NCBI GenBank assembly: GCA_016218685.1
Contig: JACRDD010000037.1
Coordinates: 1-64,000 of the forward strand
Source: Desulfobacterales bacterium
GTDB taxonomy: Bacteria > Desulfobacterota > Desulfobacteria > Desulfobacterales > Desulfosarcinaceae
DNA: 64,000 nucleotides
Direction: 5' to 3'
Numbering within the stretch: position 1 is the first letter of the stretch; the number at the start of each line of letters is the position of its first letter. Under the pieces are notes generated by a model, which saw only the letters and a program-made list of their open reading frames with translations, ran no database searches and was not told the origin of the DNA. Shown piece by piece: positions 55,340-64,000 of the stretch. The position numbers were made by a program, and so were the translations under genes.

Positions 55340-56674
55340 TTAAAGATCCTTAACTAATACATTGGCCGTGCTCTTGTGCGCGGCTGCTTCCAAAGCCTCC
55401 ACTGCCTGGTCCACCTCGCGCAGGGGTTGCTCGGCCGCCTCGGGCAGATCGTTGCGGCCGACCTTGTCCCAGGCCTCCAGCACCTGGGTCAGGCGCAATC
55501 CGTGAATATCCCGCGCCGGCTGATAGGCCGTGTCTTCCCGGCGCGGGTCCTCGACGGCCGATACCATCCCCGCCTCGATCAAATGCGTGAGCTCCTCGAC
55601 CACCAACCCATGGGGCAAGCCGAGGTGTTCCGCGATCTCTTCGGCCGTTACGGGCGGCCGTCCGTCGCGGAAGTTATCGAGGATGCGTCGCAGCACGCAG
55701 ACGGCCAATTTCTTTCGAAAGTAAAGACTGATGCCCTGGTAGTCCATGCGCAGCAAATGCTGGCCCATATGCTGGTGGGCATAGGCGATTTGCGCCCCGA
55801 ACAGCGCGATGGTCCAACTGACTTGCAGCCAGATCAGAAAAAAAGGCAGTGCCGCGAAGCTGCCGTAAATGGCGTTGTATTTGGAAAGCAGCACCTGGGC
55901 GTTGATGTAGGCCCCTTGGGTGATCTGGAAGATGGTGCCGGCCACGACGCCGCCGATGATGCCTGACACCGGCCGCACGCGGGTGTGGGGCATTACCAGG
56001 TAGATGAGGATGAAGAGCAGCCAGATCAAGCCGAACGGCAGCAGCTTGAGCAGGGAAAAGATCAAGGGGTCGGCGATTTTGAGCACGGCCAGCCTGGAGG
56101 TCATGGCGGTCACCTGGGTGGTGATATAGACCGTGACGCTGCTGGACATGACCACCAGCAGCGGACTGATGATCATGATGGTCAAATAATCGGTGAATTT
56201 GCGGATGAACGACCGTGATGGCACCTTCCAGATTTCATTGAGGGCTGCCTCGATGTGACCCAGCACCTTGACCGCTGCCCAGATGAGCAGCAGCACGCCG
56301 ATGCCGGCGATCAACTCTCCCTGGGTGTTTTCCAGCAGCGTGCGGGCAAAGCGGATGATGCGCGCCACCACCTCTTCCTGACCGGCCAGGCGCTGGTAGA
56401 GCTGGCTTTCCAGGCGATCTTGCAGTCCGAACCCCTTGGCGATGCCGAAGGCTAGAGCCATCACCGGCACCACCGAAAGCAGGCTGAAAAAAGTCAGGCT
56501 CGAGGCGCGCAAAGCGCAGTTGTCGCGCATATAGCCGCGAATGGCCAGCAGCAGCATTTGCGCCGCGCGCAGCAGCAGGGTCCGAGGCCTGGAGATCTCT
56601 CCGCGTCCGGCGCGCCAGATATCTGTGGACAAGAATTGGATGACCTTTTCCTTCATGGTGCGTATGGGCGGCAT
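55340..56674 (-). CDS. YihY/BrkB-family membrane protein
   Basis: 444 residues. The central ~270 residues carry the six-helix UPF0761/YihY (once misnamed RNase BN) domain: CALRASSLTFFSLLSVVPV, the IGVLLLIWAAVKVLGHIEAALNEIW region, and GAYINAQVLLSKYNAIYGSF. A cytoplasmic C-terminal extension (about 330-444) resembles a winged helix (PPVTAEEIAEHLGLP). Its function in bacteria is unproven; transport or envelope roles have been proposed for the family. ATG 56674 has AAGGA upstream. It ends 17 nt past the MamK-like gene on the opposite strand. Confidence 0.9.
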   Translation of the reverse strand: MPPIRTMKEKVIQFLSTDIWRAGRGEISRPRTLLLRAAQMLLLAIRGYMRDNCALRASSLTFFSLLSVVPVMALAFGIAKGFGLQDRLESQLYQRLAGQEEVVARIIRFARTLLENTQGELIAGIGVLLLIWAAVKVLGHIEAALNEIWKVPSRSFIRKFTDYLTIMIISPLLVVMSSSVTVYITTQVTAMTSRLAVLKIADPLIFSLLKLLPFGLIWLLFILIYLVMPHTRVRPVSGIIGGVVAGTIFQITQGAYINAQVLLSKYNAIYGSFAALPFFLIWLQVSWTIALFGAQIAYAHQHMGQHLLRMDYQGISLYFRKKLAVCVLRRILDNFRDGRPPVTAEEIAEHLGLPHGLVVEELTHLIEAGMVSAVEDPRREDTAYQPARDIHGLRLTQVLEAWDKVGRNDLPEAAEQPLREVDQAVEALEAAAHKSTANVLVKDL

Positions 56675-56804
56675 GCTGCGGTTCCTTCCATGGCTGGGGT
56701 GGCGGAAACGAACCCATTCTAAGGCAGGTGGGAGACAGGTTTCAAGGAATAAAGCGCAGAGGGCCTCATCGGCCAACCGTCCGGCGGCAGACCGACAGTA
56801 AATA

Positions 56805-58643
56805 TCATGGATGGCGTGGTCTATTGGGTATGCGCAGGGTGATTGTGGTTCCTTTGCCGGGGCAACTCTGAAGGTCGATGCTCCCGCCGTGTTCATCGAC
56901 GATTCTCTTGACATTGGCCAGCCCGAGGCCGATGCCCCGCGCCCGGGTGGTAAATAGCGGCTCAAAAGCCCGCTGATGCGTCGCTTCGCTCATGCCGACC
57001 CCGTTGTCGATGACTTCGATGACCACAAGCTGCTGGTCGAGATGGGCATGGATGCCGATTTCCGGTCGATATCCGTCGCCGCGCGCCTCTTTATCGCCGG
57101 TTTTGTCTTTCACCGCCTGGGCCGCATTGGTGAGCAGGCTGACCATCGCCTTTCTCAGCTTTTCTTTATCATGGTAAACCGCTCCCAGGTCCTGGGGCAG
57201 TTGAAAATCGATGGCGATGCCTTGTGCTTCCCCGAACTCCTTCGCCACCTGTTCCAGCCATGGAACCAGCGCTTGTCGGGAGACGAATATTTCGCGGCTG
57301 AGCGTATATTCGAGCAGCTCTTCGATGATGGCGTTACACAAGGATATTTGCTCGTCGATGCGGTTGAAGTGCTTTTCTATTTTCGGGTTGGCCCCCTGGA
57401 TATGGCGCTGCAGATAGTAGTTGGAGGTGCGGATGACGCCCAACGGATTGCGCAGTTCGTGGCTCACCATGGCGGTCACCTGGGCGAGCAGGGCCAGTTT
57501 TTCGCTGTCGAGCCGGCGTATTTTTTCTTCGGCCTGTTTATACTCGGTGATATCGTGGAAATACCATATCCGGCCAAAATTTTTCCCGTCCTCGCCGATC
57601 ATCGGGCTGGAGTAGCGTTCGAGGGTTCTGCCGTCGATCAGGGAGATTTCTTCTCGGCTCTTTTCGTTGGGATGCCCGTATAGGTATTTCACTTGCGCCA
57701 TGAATTCTTCGGGCGCCGCCAACTTATCCATTACGGATTGCAGCGCGCGCTCGTCGGACTTGGTCGCCACGATATCTTCGGGTATCTGCCACATATCGAC
57801 AAATCGGCGATTGAAAGAAACCATTCGGCCGGTCTCGTCCACCACGAGGATGCCGTCCAGGGAAGTCTCCTGTTGGGTCGAAAGGATCATGTTCAGCGAG
57901 GTCAAGCCTTGGGTGTGCGCATGGATTCTGCCCAGAAGTTCGTCCAGGGCCGTTTTCACCAATCCGATTTCCTTGCTGATCCACCCTTTAAGCTCCGGCA
58001 GCAGGACGACATCGCCGACGCTTTTCGAGCCTAGCGCATCCGCCAACCGATGCAAAGGGCGCAACAGCGCGATGAGAAACAGCCAGCAAGCAAACAGCAT
58101 CGCCATGAGCACGCCCGTCGCCATTAAAAATGTTTTCAGGACGTCATTTTTTAACTGATTGAAGAACGCTTTGCTGCTGTGGAATCTGGCAATGCCCACA
58201 AGCTCCCTGGTGGTCCTGGAAAAGAGCGGGATGTCGACACTCAGAAGATCTTGGTCCCTGGGCCTTGGCATGGCGCTCTGCCAGCGGCTTAAATCGAGAT
58301 CTCCTTCCTTCACACGGAGCACATCATAATCGATGATCAACTCCACGCCCAGCACCAAAGGGGTCTTGGTGGCGGGTTCCTCGAGAAGCAGCAGACTATC
58401 GATGATGTTGACGATCGCATCCCGTCGAATCTCTTTTTCCGATAATGCGGTGGCCAGGCCCACGGCATGCGCCTGGGCCAGGGCGTTGATATCCGACTGC
58501 ATTTCGGCCTCAAGGCGCGGTGCCAGATGGTATATCCAGAACGCGGCAAACACACCCTCTATGAAGACGGCCGATATCACAAACAGGATGGTGATCCGTG
58601 CCCTCAGCGAAGAGGGGTATGCGTCGCGGGGGTTAGTTTTCAT
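56805..58643 (-). CDS. Membrane histidine kinase with HAMP-like and PAS domains
   Basis: 612 residues. Two membrane helices (about 17-40 and 170-195) enclose a periplasmic sensor. A HAMP-like linker follows, with RPLHRLADALG at its start, then a PAS domain (about 262-390, DGILVVDETGRMVSFNRRF to HDITEYKQAEE). The HisKA histidine is in AMVSHELRNPLGV, and the HATPase shows SLLTNAAQAV, IDNGVGMSEATH and ARGIGLGLANVKRIVDEHGG. It overlaps the YfiR-like gene by 11 nt and is the third gene of a TonB receptor/YfiR/kinase unit. No response regulator is adjacent. Confidence 0.93.
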   Translation of the reverse strand: MKTNPRDAYPSSLRARITILFVISAVFIEGVFAAFWIYHLAPRLEAEMQSDINALAQAHAVGLATALSEKEIRRDAIVNIIDSLLLLEEPATKTPLVLGVELIIDYDVLRVKEGDLDLSRWQSAMPRPRDQDLLSVDIPLFSRTTRELVGIARFHSSKAFFNQLKNDVLKTFLMATGVLMAMLFACWLFLIALLRPLHRLADALGSKSVGDVVLLPELKGWISKEIGLVKTALDELLGRIHAHTQGLTSLNMILSTQQETSLDGILVVDETGRMVSFNRRFVDMWQIPEDIVATKSDERALQSVMDKLAAPEEFMAQVKYLYGHPNEKSREEISLIDGRTLERYSSPMIGEDGKNFGRIWYFHDITEYKQAEEKIRRLDSEKLALLAQVTAMVSHELRNPLGVIRTSNYYLQRHIQGANPKIEKHFNRIDEQISLCNAIIEELLEYTLSREIFVSRQALVPWLEQVAKEFGEAQGIAIDFQLPQDLGAVYHDKEKLRKAMVSLLTNAAQAVKDKTGDKEARGDGYRPEIGIHAHLDQQLVVIEVIDNGVGMSEATHQRAFEPLFTTRARGIGLGLANVKRIVDEHGGSIDLQSCPGKGTTITLRIPNRPRHP

Positions 58644-59244
58644 AGCGCATGGCCACTCTCAAAAAGAAGGACTTGATGCGCACATTGGAAGCCTGTAACG
58701 CTGCCACGTTCAGATAAGGCAGCAGTCTGTCGCTGATGTGAATTCCTCCCATGACGCCGCGCTCCACGTCCCCCTCGAAAGGCGAGAAGACGACGACGCG
58801 CTTGGCCTGGCCGTAGTCGATTACGGCTTGAAGATGATCCGCGAGGGGCTGGGTCAGGAAAATACCCGCCGGCACCTGCTGGTCGAACTTGCCCAGGGAA
58901 AGCGCATCGGATACTTCGATGCGTAAGGGGATGCCGCGTATTTGACGGACTTGCTCCAGGTGCACCGCCAACTGCCGGGCATGGGTTTGCTGGTCGGTGT
59001 AGAGCAGAATCAAGAGAAGTGACCCGTCCGGGCTTTTTTTGTTTTCGATGCCCATGTCCGCCGCCAGGAGGCTCGGAAACAAATCGAGTCCGGCCCGGAT
59101 GCGTATCTCCGCTTTCTCGTCGGCCCAGGCGCTGCCGCCTTCGAGGCAGAGCCAGAACACTAGCAGTACGACGGCGCACGCCGCAATAAAACCGGCGCTT
59201 GCGCGATTGGATTGGGTGGCAGGTGAGTTCTTCCTAAAAAGCAT
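58633..59244 (-). CDS. YfiR/DUF4154-like periplasmic protein
   Basis: 203 residues. An N-terminal hydrophobic segment (FIAACAVVLLVFWLCLEGGS, about 17-37) ending near AWADE is a signal peptide or anchor. The mature part has IRIRAGLDLFPSLLAADMGI, then LSLGKFDQQVPAGIFLTQPL, and ends SFFLRVAMRYEN. The pattern resembles YfiR/DUF4154 proteins, which in Pseudomonas repress the YfiN cyclase from the periplasm. The assignment is by pattern recall, not proven. The start overlaps the TonB receptor stop by 11 nt and has no ribosome site, so it depends on coupling. Confidence 0.7.
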   Translation of the reverse strand: MLFRKNSPATQSNRASAGFIAACAVVLLVFWLCLEGGSAWADEKAEIRIRAGLDLFPSLLAADMGIENKKSPDGSLLLILLYTDQQTHARQLAVHLEQVRQIRGIPLRIEVSDALSLGKFDQQVPAGIFLTQPLADHLQAVIDYGQAKRVVVFSPFEGDVERGVMGGIHISDRLLPYLNVAALQASNVRIKSFFLRVAMRYEN

Positions 59245-61354
59245 AAGATATACTGGCCCACCATAATCTACCGGGGCGCGGGTAGTCCTCTGCGTATGTG
59301 GGTACGGGGTTTCCCAGAAAATCCGTGGTGATGGGCGCCGGATCGCGGATATCCGCGTCAAGGATATTCTTGATCCCCGCCCGCAGCGTCAGGCCCTCGA
59401 TCCACAAATTAAAAATCGAACCGGCGGTATCCATTGTGAAATAGCCTTCCAGATCGTCGCGGTCATCCAGGGGGACTCTCTTGCGATCTCCCACATAGCG
59501 CCCGCTGAGGCTGAACACCAAGTCATCGGTAAATTCGTACAGCATCCCGAGGTTGCCGAGCCAGCTGGCAACCTCGCTGACCACGGCGCCTTGGTCGTCT
59601 TCATCGCTGTGCATATAAGAAAGGGTGCCATCCAGCTTCAGGCTTCGGCTCAACTGCTGTTCGAGGCCGAGTTCCGCGCCCACGACGGAAGTTTCCCCGG
59701 CATTGGTATAGACACGGTTCACCGGGATGATCAAATCCTTTAGCTCCGAGTAGAAAAGCGTCGTGCGGACCGCGGTCTTCGGCAAGCGATAGATGTATCC
59801 CAATTCATAGGTGTCGACGGTTTCACTTTTGAGATCTTCGTTGCCCAATACCACTGGACTGTTTTTCGCATACAGTTCGCTGAAGGTGGATGGACGAAAG
59901 GCCCGGGCATATTGCGCTTTCATGATATGGCGTTCGGTCATGCGCCACACGGCGGCGATCCTGGGGCTCAGATCCGAGCCCACGTCGTCATAGTGGTCGT
60001 AGCGAAAACCGGCGGTGATATCGATGGCGTGGCCGGCCTTGAATTCGTCCTGCAGGGTGATGCTCTGGCGCAAGCGTTCGAGATTTTCATCCAACCAGTT
60101 TTCGTCTCCGGTAAATCTGACGACCTCGTCAAGCGGGGCACCAGTGGAAGGAACGTAATTGGTCTCCTGCCAGACGTCGTCCAGATTGTGCTGGGACACG
60201 GAATAGCCCAAGATAAAGGTATGATTGCGTATCCCTTTCCAGCTCAGATCGACGCCGCCGTTTACCCGACTCTCCTGGTAATAGGGGCGTGAGAGCAGGC
60301 CATCCTCATAAATGCCCAAGTACCCGGGGGGCTGAACAAAGAGCAACTTAGGGGCATACTCGTAGCGGTAGAATCCGAGCGTCACGCCCACGGTTGTATC
60401 CGGTGACAGTTTAAGGTTTTGATGGGCTTCCGTGCCCCAGATTTTCACATTGAACGAGAGCCGGTCATCCGGCGGGGGCAGCGAGCGGACGAGGCCGAAA
60501 TGGTCGCCCCAAGCGCGATCGATGTAAAAGGCGTTCAATGAAAAGCCTTTGAAGCCGAGATCGAAAATCGCGGACGGCATGCTGCGCGCTTCATTGGTCG
60601 GCCCCGGTGCATTGGAGATGTCGGCCATGCCCAGATTATAAAGCTGATCTTCTCCGGAATCGATATCCGCGCCATCCGTTTGCGTATGCGCCAGATTTAG
60701 GCTTAGGGAGAGATCTTTTTTTGGATTTTTAAAGGAGAAAAGCCCCCCTGCGCCAAAGGAGTTGTAGCTGCCCACCGATCCGTCCAGGCGGTTGCCGTCT
60801 TTGCGGGTAATGACATTGATGACCCCGGAATAGGCATACTCGCCGTGAATGGCGGACCCGGGACCGGCAATCACTTCGATCCGCTCGATCTGAGCGATGG
60901 GCAGGTAGAGCGGTTCGTTGCCGTTTCCAAAAAACAAGGAGTTGACCGAAATGCCGTTTAATTGGATGTTGACTTTTCCGGTAACGGAGGTCTTGCCGAC
61001 CCCTCTGATCACGACATTGGCGGTGCCCACATGGCTGATGGCGGTTTCGATGCCGGGCACGAGGGTTAAGGCCTCCAATACGTTCTGGACCCCTCGGGCT
61101 TGTAGATCTTCGCCCTGCAAGACGGTGACCGTTCCCGGCACGTAATCCGTGTTCAATTTAGATTTGGTGGCGATTTCGGTATGCTTATCCAGAACCGAAA
61201 GCAGGCGGCGCATCTCGAGTTCATCTTCCAGGGAATCCGATTCCCGCGGTGCGGGCGGATCGACCGCGTCCTGGGCCGCTGAAAGGTGGGGGAAAAGGGC
61301 CATGGATATCAGCAGGAGCGAAAAAGCGATCCGGAAACGATTCTTAAGCGTCAT
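59234..61354 (-). CDS. TonB-dependent outer-membrane receptor
   Basis: 706 residues: signal peptide (FSLLLISMALFPHLSAAQ, about 10-28), a plug domain (about 70-190; VPGTVTVLQGEDLQARGVQN, VVIRGVG, IERIEVIAGPGSAIHG) and a beta-barrel ending in the aromatic WWASISYAF. It is a CirA/BtuB-type receptor whose ligand (siderophore, cobalamin, peptide or other) cannot be told. A canonical TonB box was not pinned down. It is upstream of, and overlaps, the YfiR-like gene and shares its promoter. Confidence 0.95.
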   Translation of the reverse strand: MTLKNRFRIAFSLLLISMALFPHLSAAQDAVDPPAPRESDSLEDELEMRRLLSVLDKHTEIATKSKLNTDYVPGTVTVLQGEDLQARGVQNVLEALTLVPGIETAISHVGTANVVIRGVGKTSVTGKVNIQLNGISVNSLFFGNGNEPLYLPIAQIERIEVIAGPGSAIHGEYAYSGVINVITRKDGNRLDGSVGSYNSFGAGGLFSFKNPKKDLSLSLNLAHTQTDGADIDSGEDQLYNLGMADISNAPGPTNEARSMPSAIFDLGFKGFSLNAFYIDRAWGDHFGLVRSLPPPDDRLSFNVKIWGTEAHQNLKLSPDTTVGVTLGFYRYEYAPKLLFVQPPGYLGIYEDGLLSRPYYQESRVNGGVDLSWKGIRNHTFILGYSVSQHNLDDVWQETNYVPSTGAPLDEVVRFTGDENWLDENLERLRQSITLQDEFKAGHAIDITAGFRYDHYDDVGSDLSPRIAAVWRMTERHIMKAQYARAFRPSTFSELYAKNSPVVLGNEDLKSETVDTYELGYIYRLPKTAVRTTLFYSELKDLIIPVNRVYTNAGETSVVGAELGLEQQLSRSLKLDGTLSYMHSDEDDQGAVVSEVASWLGNLGMLYEFTDDLVFSLSGRYVGDRKRVPLDDRDDLEGYFTMDTAGSIFNLWIEGLTLRAGIKNILDADIRDPAPITTDFLGNPVPTYAEDYPRPGRLWWASISYAF

Positions 61355-61436
61355 GGGAAACCTCCACCCACTTCAATCTCCGATGTCGGTATGCGTGTCC
61401 AGGGCGTTATCCGCTGCTTCACGATCGCTGGAAATC

Positions 61437-61466
61437 AGCATAAAGCCGCGTCCGGAATTCTGTCAA
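61437..61466 (-). promoter_or_regulatory. Putative sigma-70 promoter for the TonB/YfiR/kinase unit
   Basis: Minus-strand TTGACA (61466-61461), an 18-nt spacer and TATGCT (61442-61437) place a start near 61430, about 75 nt before the receptor ATG. The leader is too short for a cobalamin riboswitch, and no clear Fur box was seen. Confidence 0.55.
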
Positions 61467-61556
61467 ACGGATTCGAGGGGCGTGCAGGGTCTACTTGCCC
61501 GCGGTCTTCGCGCTGACTCAGGAAGAAGGCGGGGCGGAATGGATTGGGCGTGGGTG

Positions 61557-62492
61557 TTACGGCACCAGGCGCACGTTGTCGATGTAGATGGTGCGCGGCC
61601 GGGCCAGGCGGACGGCGAAGATCGCGAAGTTGTCGATCTGCTCCATTTGCATGGGCCGCTGCTCGGGCGCGTTGCGGATCTCTTCCAGGGCAATCGTGAT
61701 GGTCCGCCATCCCGGCTCGAAGCGGTAGGTGCGGTTGAAGCGGTCAGTGTAATGGTAGCCCCGGCGGTTGTGCTCGGTGTCGTTGACCCGGCAGGTCAGG
61801 TCGATGGGCTCGGGTTCCGGATTGAAAACATCGATGCTCAAAAAGGTGAACCCACGCCAATCCCTGGGAAAATAATTAAGGCTCACGCCGCTGTACATTT
61901 CGGTTCCCAGTGCGACGCCAAGGGATGCCCGGCCCTGGGAGTACACCCGGCGCTGGACGAAGTACTGGGCGTCGCCCGACCAGCGTTCGCGCTCGAAGGG
62001 CGTCTCCAGTCCGCTGAGGAGCGGAAACTGGCGGCCGGCCACGATTTCGTCGAACAGCGCCCGCCCGACCGGTGCCGCCTCCCATAGCACCAACCCGATC
62101 AACACAAATTTCAATCCCCAGTGGAGCGCTTTGGGAAGTTCTTTGGCCGCGGGCGCGCAACAGAAGAGACCCAGGGCCGCGCCGATCATATTCTTGCGCA
62201 GGTCCAGCCAACTGAACATGCGTCCGATCCGCAGTTGGATCAGCTCGATGCCCAAACCCAGCAGCGCCATTGCACCCAGCACCACGAGCAGTTGGGTCCC
62301 CAAGCGGCTGGTGGCCAACTTCTTCCAGCGCGAGACCAGCATATAGGCAAAGAGGCCGAAGGCGGGGATATGGCCCAGGTCCCAGAGCCGATTCAGGGAG
62401 CGCACACCGTATTGGCCATCGCCCAGGAAGAAAAGGGCCGCGCACACCAAAACCGCGGCCCAAAGCAGAAATGCAGTAGTTCTGGATATCAT
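61557..62492 (-). CDS. VanZ-like membrane domain fused to a jelly-roll-like domain
   Basis: 311 residues. The N-terminal ~145 hold four or five membrane helices with the VanZ pattern (LWDLGHIPAFGLFAY, ELIQLRIGRMFSWLDLRKN, MIGAALGLF). A C-terminal soluble domain (about 155-311) with WRGFTFLSIDVFNPEPEPID and ending TIYIDNVRLVP resembles a carbohydrate-binding or CIA30-type beta-sandwich. VanZ-like proteins occur in envelope and exopolysaccharide contexts; the reaction is unknown. The start overlaps the stop of the thioesterase gene (ATGA). Confidence 0.85.
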   Translation of the reverse strand: MISRTTAFLLWAAVLVCAALFFLGDGQYGVRSLNRLWDLGHIPAFGLFAYMLVSRWKKLATSRLGTQLLVVLGAMALLGLGIELIQLRIGRMFSWLDLRKNMIGAALGLFCCAPAAKELPKALHWGLKFVLIGLVLWEAAPVGRALFDEIVAGRQFPLLSGLETPFERERWSGDAQYFVQRRVYSQGRASLGVALGTEMYSGVSLNYFPRDWRGFTFLSIDVFNPEPEPIDLTCRVNDTEHNRRGYHYTDRFNRTYRFEPGWRTITIALEEIRNAPEQRPMQMEQIDNFAIFAVRLARPRTIYIDNVRLVP

Positions 62493-62965
62493 TTGGCGGG
62501 CTGGCCCAGGGGTCGGGTCAGTTGCACGGCCACCACTTCGCCCCGGGCGCACACTTCCCCTCTGGATGAGAGCGATGTGCTGACCACCACCTTTCGCCCC
62601 TTGATCTCCTTGACCCGGCCGCGCAACTCCAGGGGGGCGTCGATGGGCGTGGGCCGCAAGTAATCCACATGCAGCGAGGCGGTGACGAAACGCAATTCTG
62701 TGCCGCTGTCCATGGACAAGCCGGCAGCGCGGTAGGCCGCGGCCGCGGCCGTGCCGGTGCTGTGGCAATCGATGAGCGAGGCGAGCAGTCCGCCGTATAC
62801 ATAGCCGGGTATGGCGGTGTGGTAAGGTTGGGGGCTGAAGCGGCAGACCGATTCGTCGCCGTCCCAGTAGCTCTTGATCTGCAGGCCGTGGGGATTGAGC
62901 CGTCCGCATCCATAGCAGGCGCTGTGTTCGTCTGTGTAGTAATCTTGAAATGCTTTTTCGGTCAT
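62489..62965 (-). CDS. PaaI-type hotdog thioesterase
   Basis: 158 residues of the hotdog fold. The PaaI-like core is PGYVYGGLLASLIDCHSTGT, followed by TASLHVDYLRPTPIDAPLEL and VVVSTSLSSRGEVCARGEVVAV. The N-terminus has HSACYGCGRLNPHGLQI, a Cys/Gly pattern frequent in this subgroup. It probably hydrolyses an acyl-CoA, with unknown specificity. It overlaps the VanZ-like gene by 4 nt, and its upstream neighbour is isocitrate lyase with a terminator between them. Confidence 0.9.
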   Translation of the reverse strand: MTEKAFQDYYTDEHSACYGCGRLNPHGLQIKSYWDGDESVCRFSPQPYHTAIPGYVYGGLLASLIDCHSTGTAAAAAYRAAGLSMDSGTELRFVTASLHVDYLRPTPIDAPLELRGRVKEIKGRKVVVSTSLSSRGEVCARGEVVAVQLTRPLGQPAK

Positions 62966-63058
62966 GGCGGCTCCTTCATGGGTTGGGGTGAACGATGGGT
63001 GCGACCATTCCGGTTATAGTCAAGGCGCCGCAGGGGTGTCAATGCACGGGTGCCCGGC

Positions 63059-63111
63059 AAAAATAACGCCGCCGGCATCGGCTCATGACCGCGAGTCGAT
63101 GCCGCCGGCGT
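63059..63111 (-). terminator. Rho-independent terminator after isocitrate lyase
   Basis: On the minus strand a 15-bp stem with one or two mismatches (63111-63097 pairing with 63080-63066) around a 16-nt loop is followed by TTATTTTT to 63059. It is 20 nt past the aceA stop. Confidence 0.85.
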
Positions 63112-63130
63112 GTTTTGTTTCGGCAGGTGG

Positions 63131-64000
63131 TTAGAATTGGCTCTCTTCGGTGGACCCGGCGAGGGCCGCAACCGAGGACTGGCCTTCGGTGATGCTGTTG
63201 ATGACCCGGTCGAAATAGCCGGTGCCCACGAATTTCTGGTGGGTGGTGCCCATGTAGCCGTCTTCCTTGCCGTGGGCGAACTCGGTTTGCTGGAAGCGCG
63301 AATAGGCGGCCATGCCTTCCTTTTTGTAGCTGTGGGCCAGATCGAACATGCCCAGGTTCAGGGTGTGGAAACCGGCCAGGGTGACGAATTGGAACTTGTA
63401 GCCCATCTTGGCCAGCTCTTTTTGGAAGGTGCCGATGGTCTTTTCGTCCAGGTTGGCCTGCCAGTTGAACGAGGGCGAGCAGTTGTAGGCCAGCAGCTTG
63501 CCGGGGAACTTGGCATGGATGCCTTCGGCGAAGCGGCGCGCCTCCTCGAGGTCGGGCTTGCCGGTTTCGCACCAGACCATGTCGGCATAGGGGGCGTAGG
63601 CCAGACCCCGGGCGATGGCCAGGTCGATGCCGCTCTTGATGTAGTAAAAGCCTTCCGATGAACGCGGCTGATCCTCGATGAAGGGCCGGTCGCGGGGGTC
63701 GATGTCGCTGGTGATCAGGCGGGCCGCCTCGGCGTCGGTGCGCGCCACCAAAACGGTGGGGACCCCGGCGATGTCGGCGGCCAGGCGCGCGGCAATCAGC
63801 TTGGTGATGAACTCCTGGGCCGGCACCAGCACCTTGCCGCCCATGTGGCCGCACTTTTTGGCCGAAGCCAGTTGGTCCTCGAAATGCACGCCGGCGGCCC
63901 CGGCCTCGATCATTTCGCGCATCAGTTCGAAGGCGTTGAGCGGTCCGCCGAAACCGGCTTCGGCATCGGCCACGATGGGCGCGTACCAGTAGGGGCCCTT
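63131..64000 (-). CDS. aceA: Isocitrate lyase, N-terminus cut by window edge
   Basis: Glyoxylate-shunt enzyme splitting isocitrate into glyoxylate and succinate. Only the C-terminal 289 residues are in the window. The active-site signature [13 protein letters not shown] is intact. Other family text is [17 protein letters not shown], the catalytic-region [32 protein letters not shown], and [18 protein letters not shown] at the end. The usual length is about 430, so ~140 residues lie beyond 64000. Its presence suggests growth on acetate or fatty acids via C2 units. Confidence 0.96.
   Translation of the reverse strand, partial: KGPYWYAPIVADAEAGFGGPLNAFELMREMIEAGAAGVHFEDQLASAKKCGHMGGKVLVPAQEFITKLIAARLAADIAGVPTVLVARTDAEAARLITSDIDPRDRPFIEDQPRSSEGFYYIKSGIDLAIARGLAYAPYADMVWCETGKPDLEEARRFAEGIHAKFPGKLLAYNCSPSFNWQANLDEKTIGTFQKELAKMGYKFQFVTLAGFHTLNLGMFDLAHSYKKEGMAAYSRFQQTEFAHGKEDGYMGTTHQKFVGTGYFDRVINSITEGQSSVAALAGSTEESQF

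Noticed and set aside
61355..61436. Cobalamin riboswitch upstream of the TonB receptor
   Set aside because: The leader is only about 75 nt and lacks the B12-box.

Overview
The window is a GC-rich, densely coded stretch of bacterial chromosome. It looks like a Gram-negative, probably a Desulfobacterota (Desulfobacterales-like) sulfate reducer. That is an inference from the combination of outer-membrane genes (BamD, PilQ, TonB receptor), many Cache/PAS/GAF histidine kinases, an NtrC-type regulator next to a PilMNOPQ operon, and short HTH and FmdB genes typical of that group. There is no 16S rRNA to confirm it. No phage, insertion sequence, integrase or CRISPR array was seen. The only RNA gene found is tRNA-Trp.

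Layout. 1-6.7 kb: groEL (cut by the window edge) and groES; alanine dehydrogenase and alanine racemase, overlapping; an OmpA-type lipoprotein; a eukaryotic-type HisA; an Hpt protein; a small unknown gene. A 178-nt imperfect inverted repeat (6774-6951) separates these from a NorD/CbbO-like VWA protein and its NorQ/CbbQ-like AAA+ partner (7-10.5 kb). 10.7-15.8 kb: TraB-family membrane protein, PurN, EAL-HDOD protein, thioredoxin, BamD, L28 and tRNA-Trp. 16-22.7 kb: a hybrid GAF histidine kinase, a FAH-family hydrolase, a glycosyltransferase, an RmlD-like reductase, and a Cache-PAS sensor that stops just where its kinase domain should begin. 22.9-31.7 kb: an unrecognised 1359-residue membrane protein, a palindromic repeat, RecN, a flavin reductase-like protein and a membrane histidine kinase.

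31.7-35 kb holds a same-strand run: FmdB zinc ribbon, Fur-FeoA fusion, SH3 protein, PfkB-family sugar/nucleoside kinase and a TPR membrane protein. 35-45.5 kb is a type IV pilus region: a PilS/PilR-like two-component pair, a long AT-rich intergenic region, a small XRE regulator, overlapping pilM-N-O-P-Q, an AT-rich lipoprotein ending in a strong terminator, and a convergent TPR lipoprotein of PilF type. 45.6-51 kb: LysM protein, threonine synthase, SerRS and 5-formyl-THF cyclo-ligase. 51-56.7 kb: a potassium channel, Pcm, a membrane-anchored amidase overlapping a MamK-like actin, and a YihY/BrkB-type membrane protein. 56.8-61.4 kb is a TonB receptor, YfiR-like periplasmic protein and histidine kinase module on one strand. 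61.5-64 kb: VanZ-carbohydrate-binding fusion, hotdog thioesterase, and isocitrate lyase (cut by the window edge).

The items most worth a second look are the MamK-like bacterial actin coupled to a cell-wall amidase, the Fur-FeoA fusion, the 1359-residue membrane protein, the kinase-less Cache-PAS sensor, the eukaryotic-type HisA, and the TonB/YfiR/kinase module.
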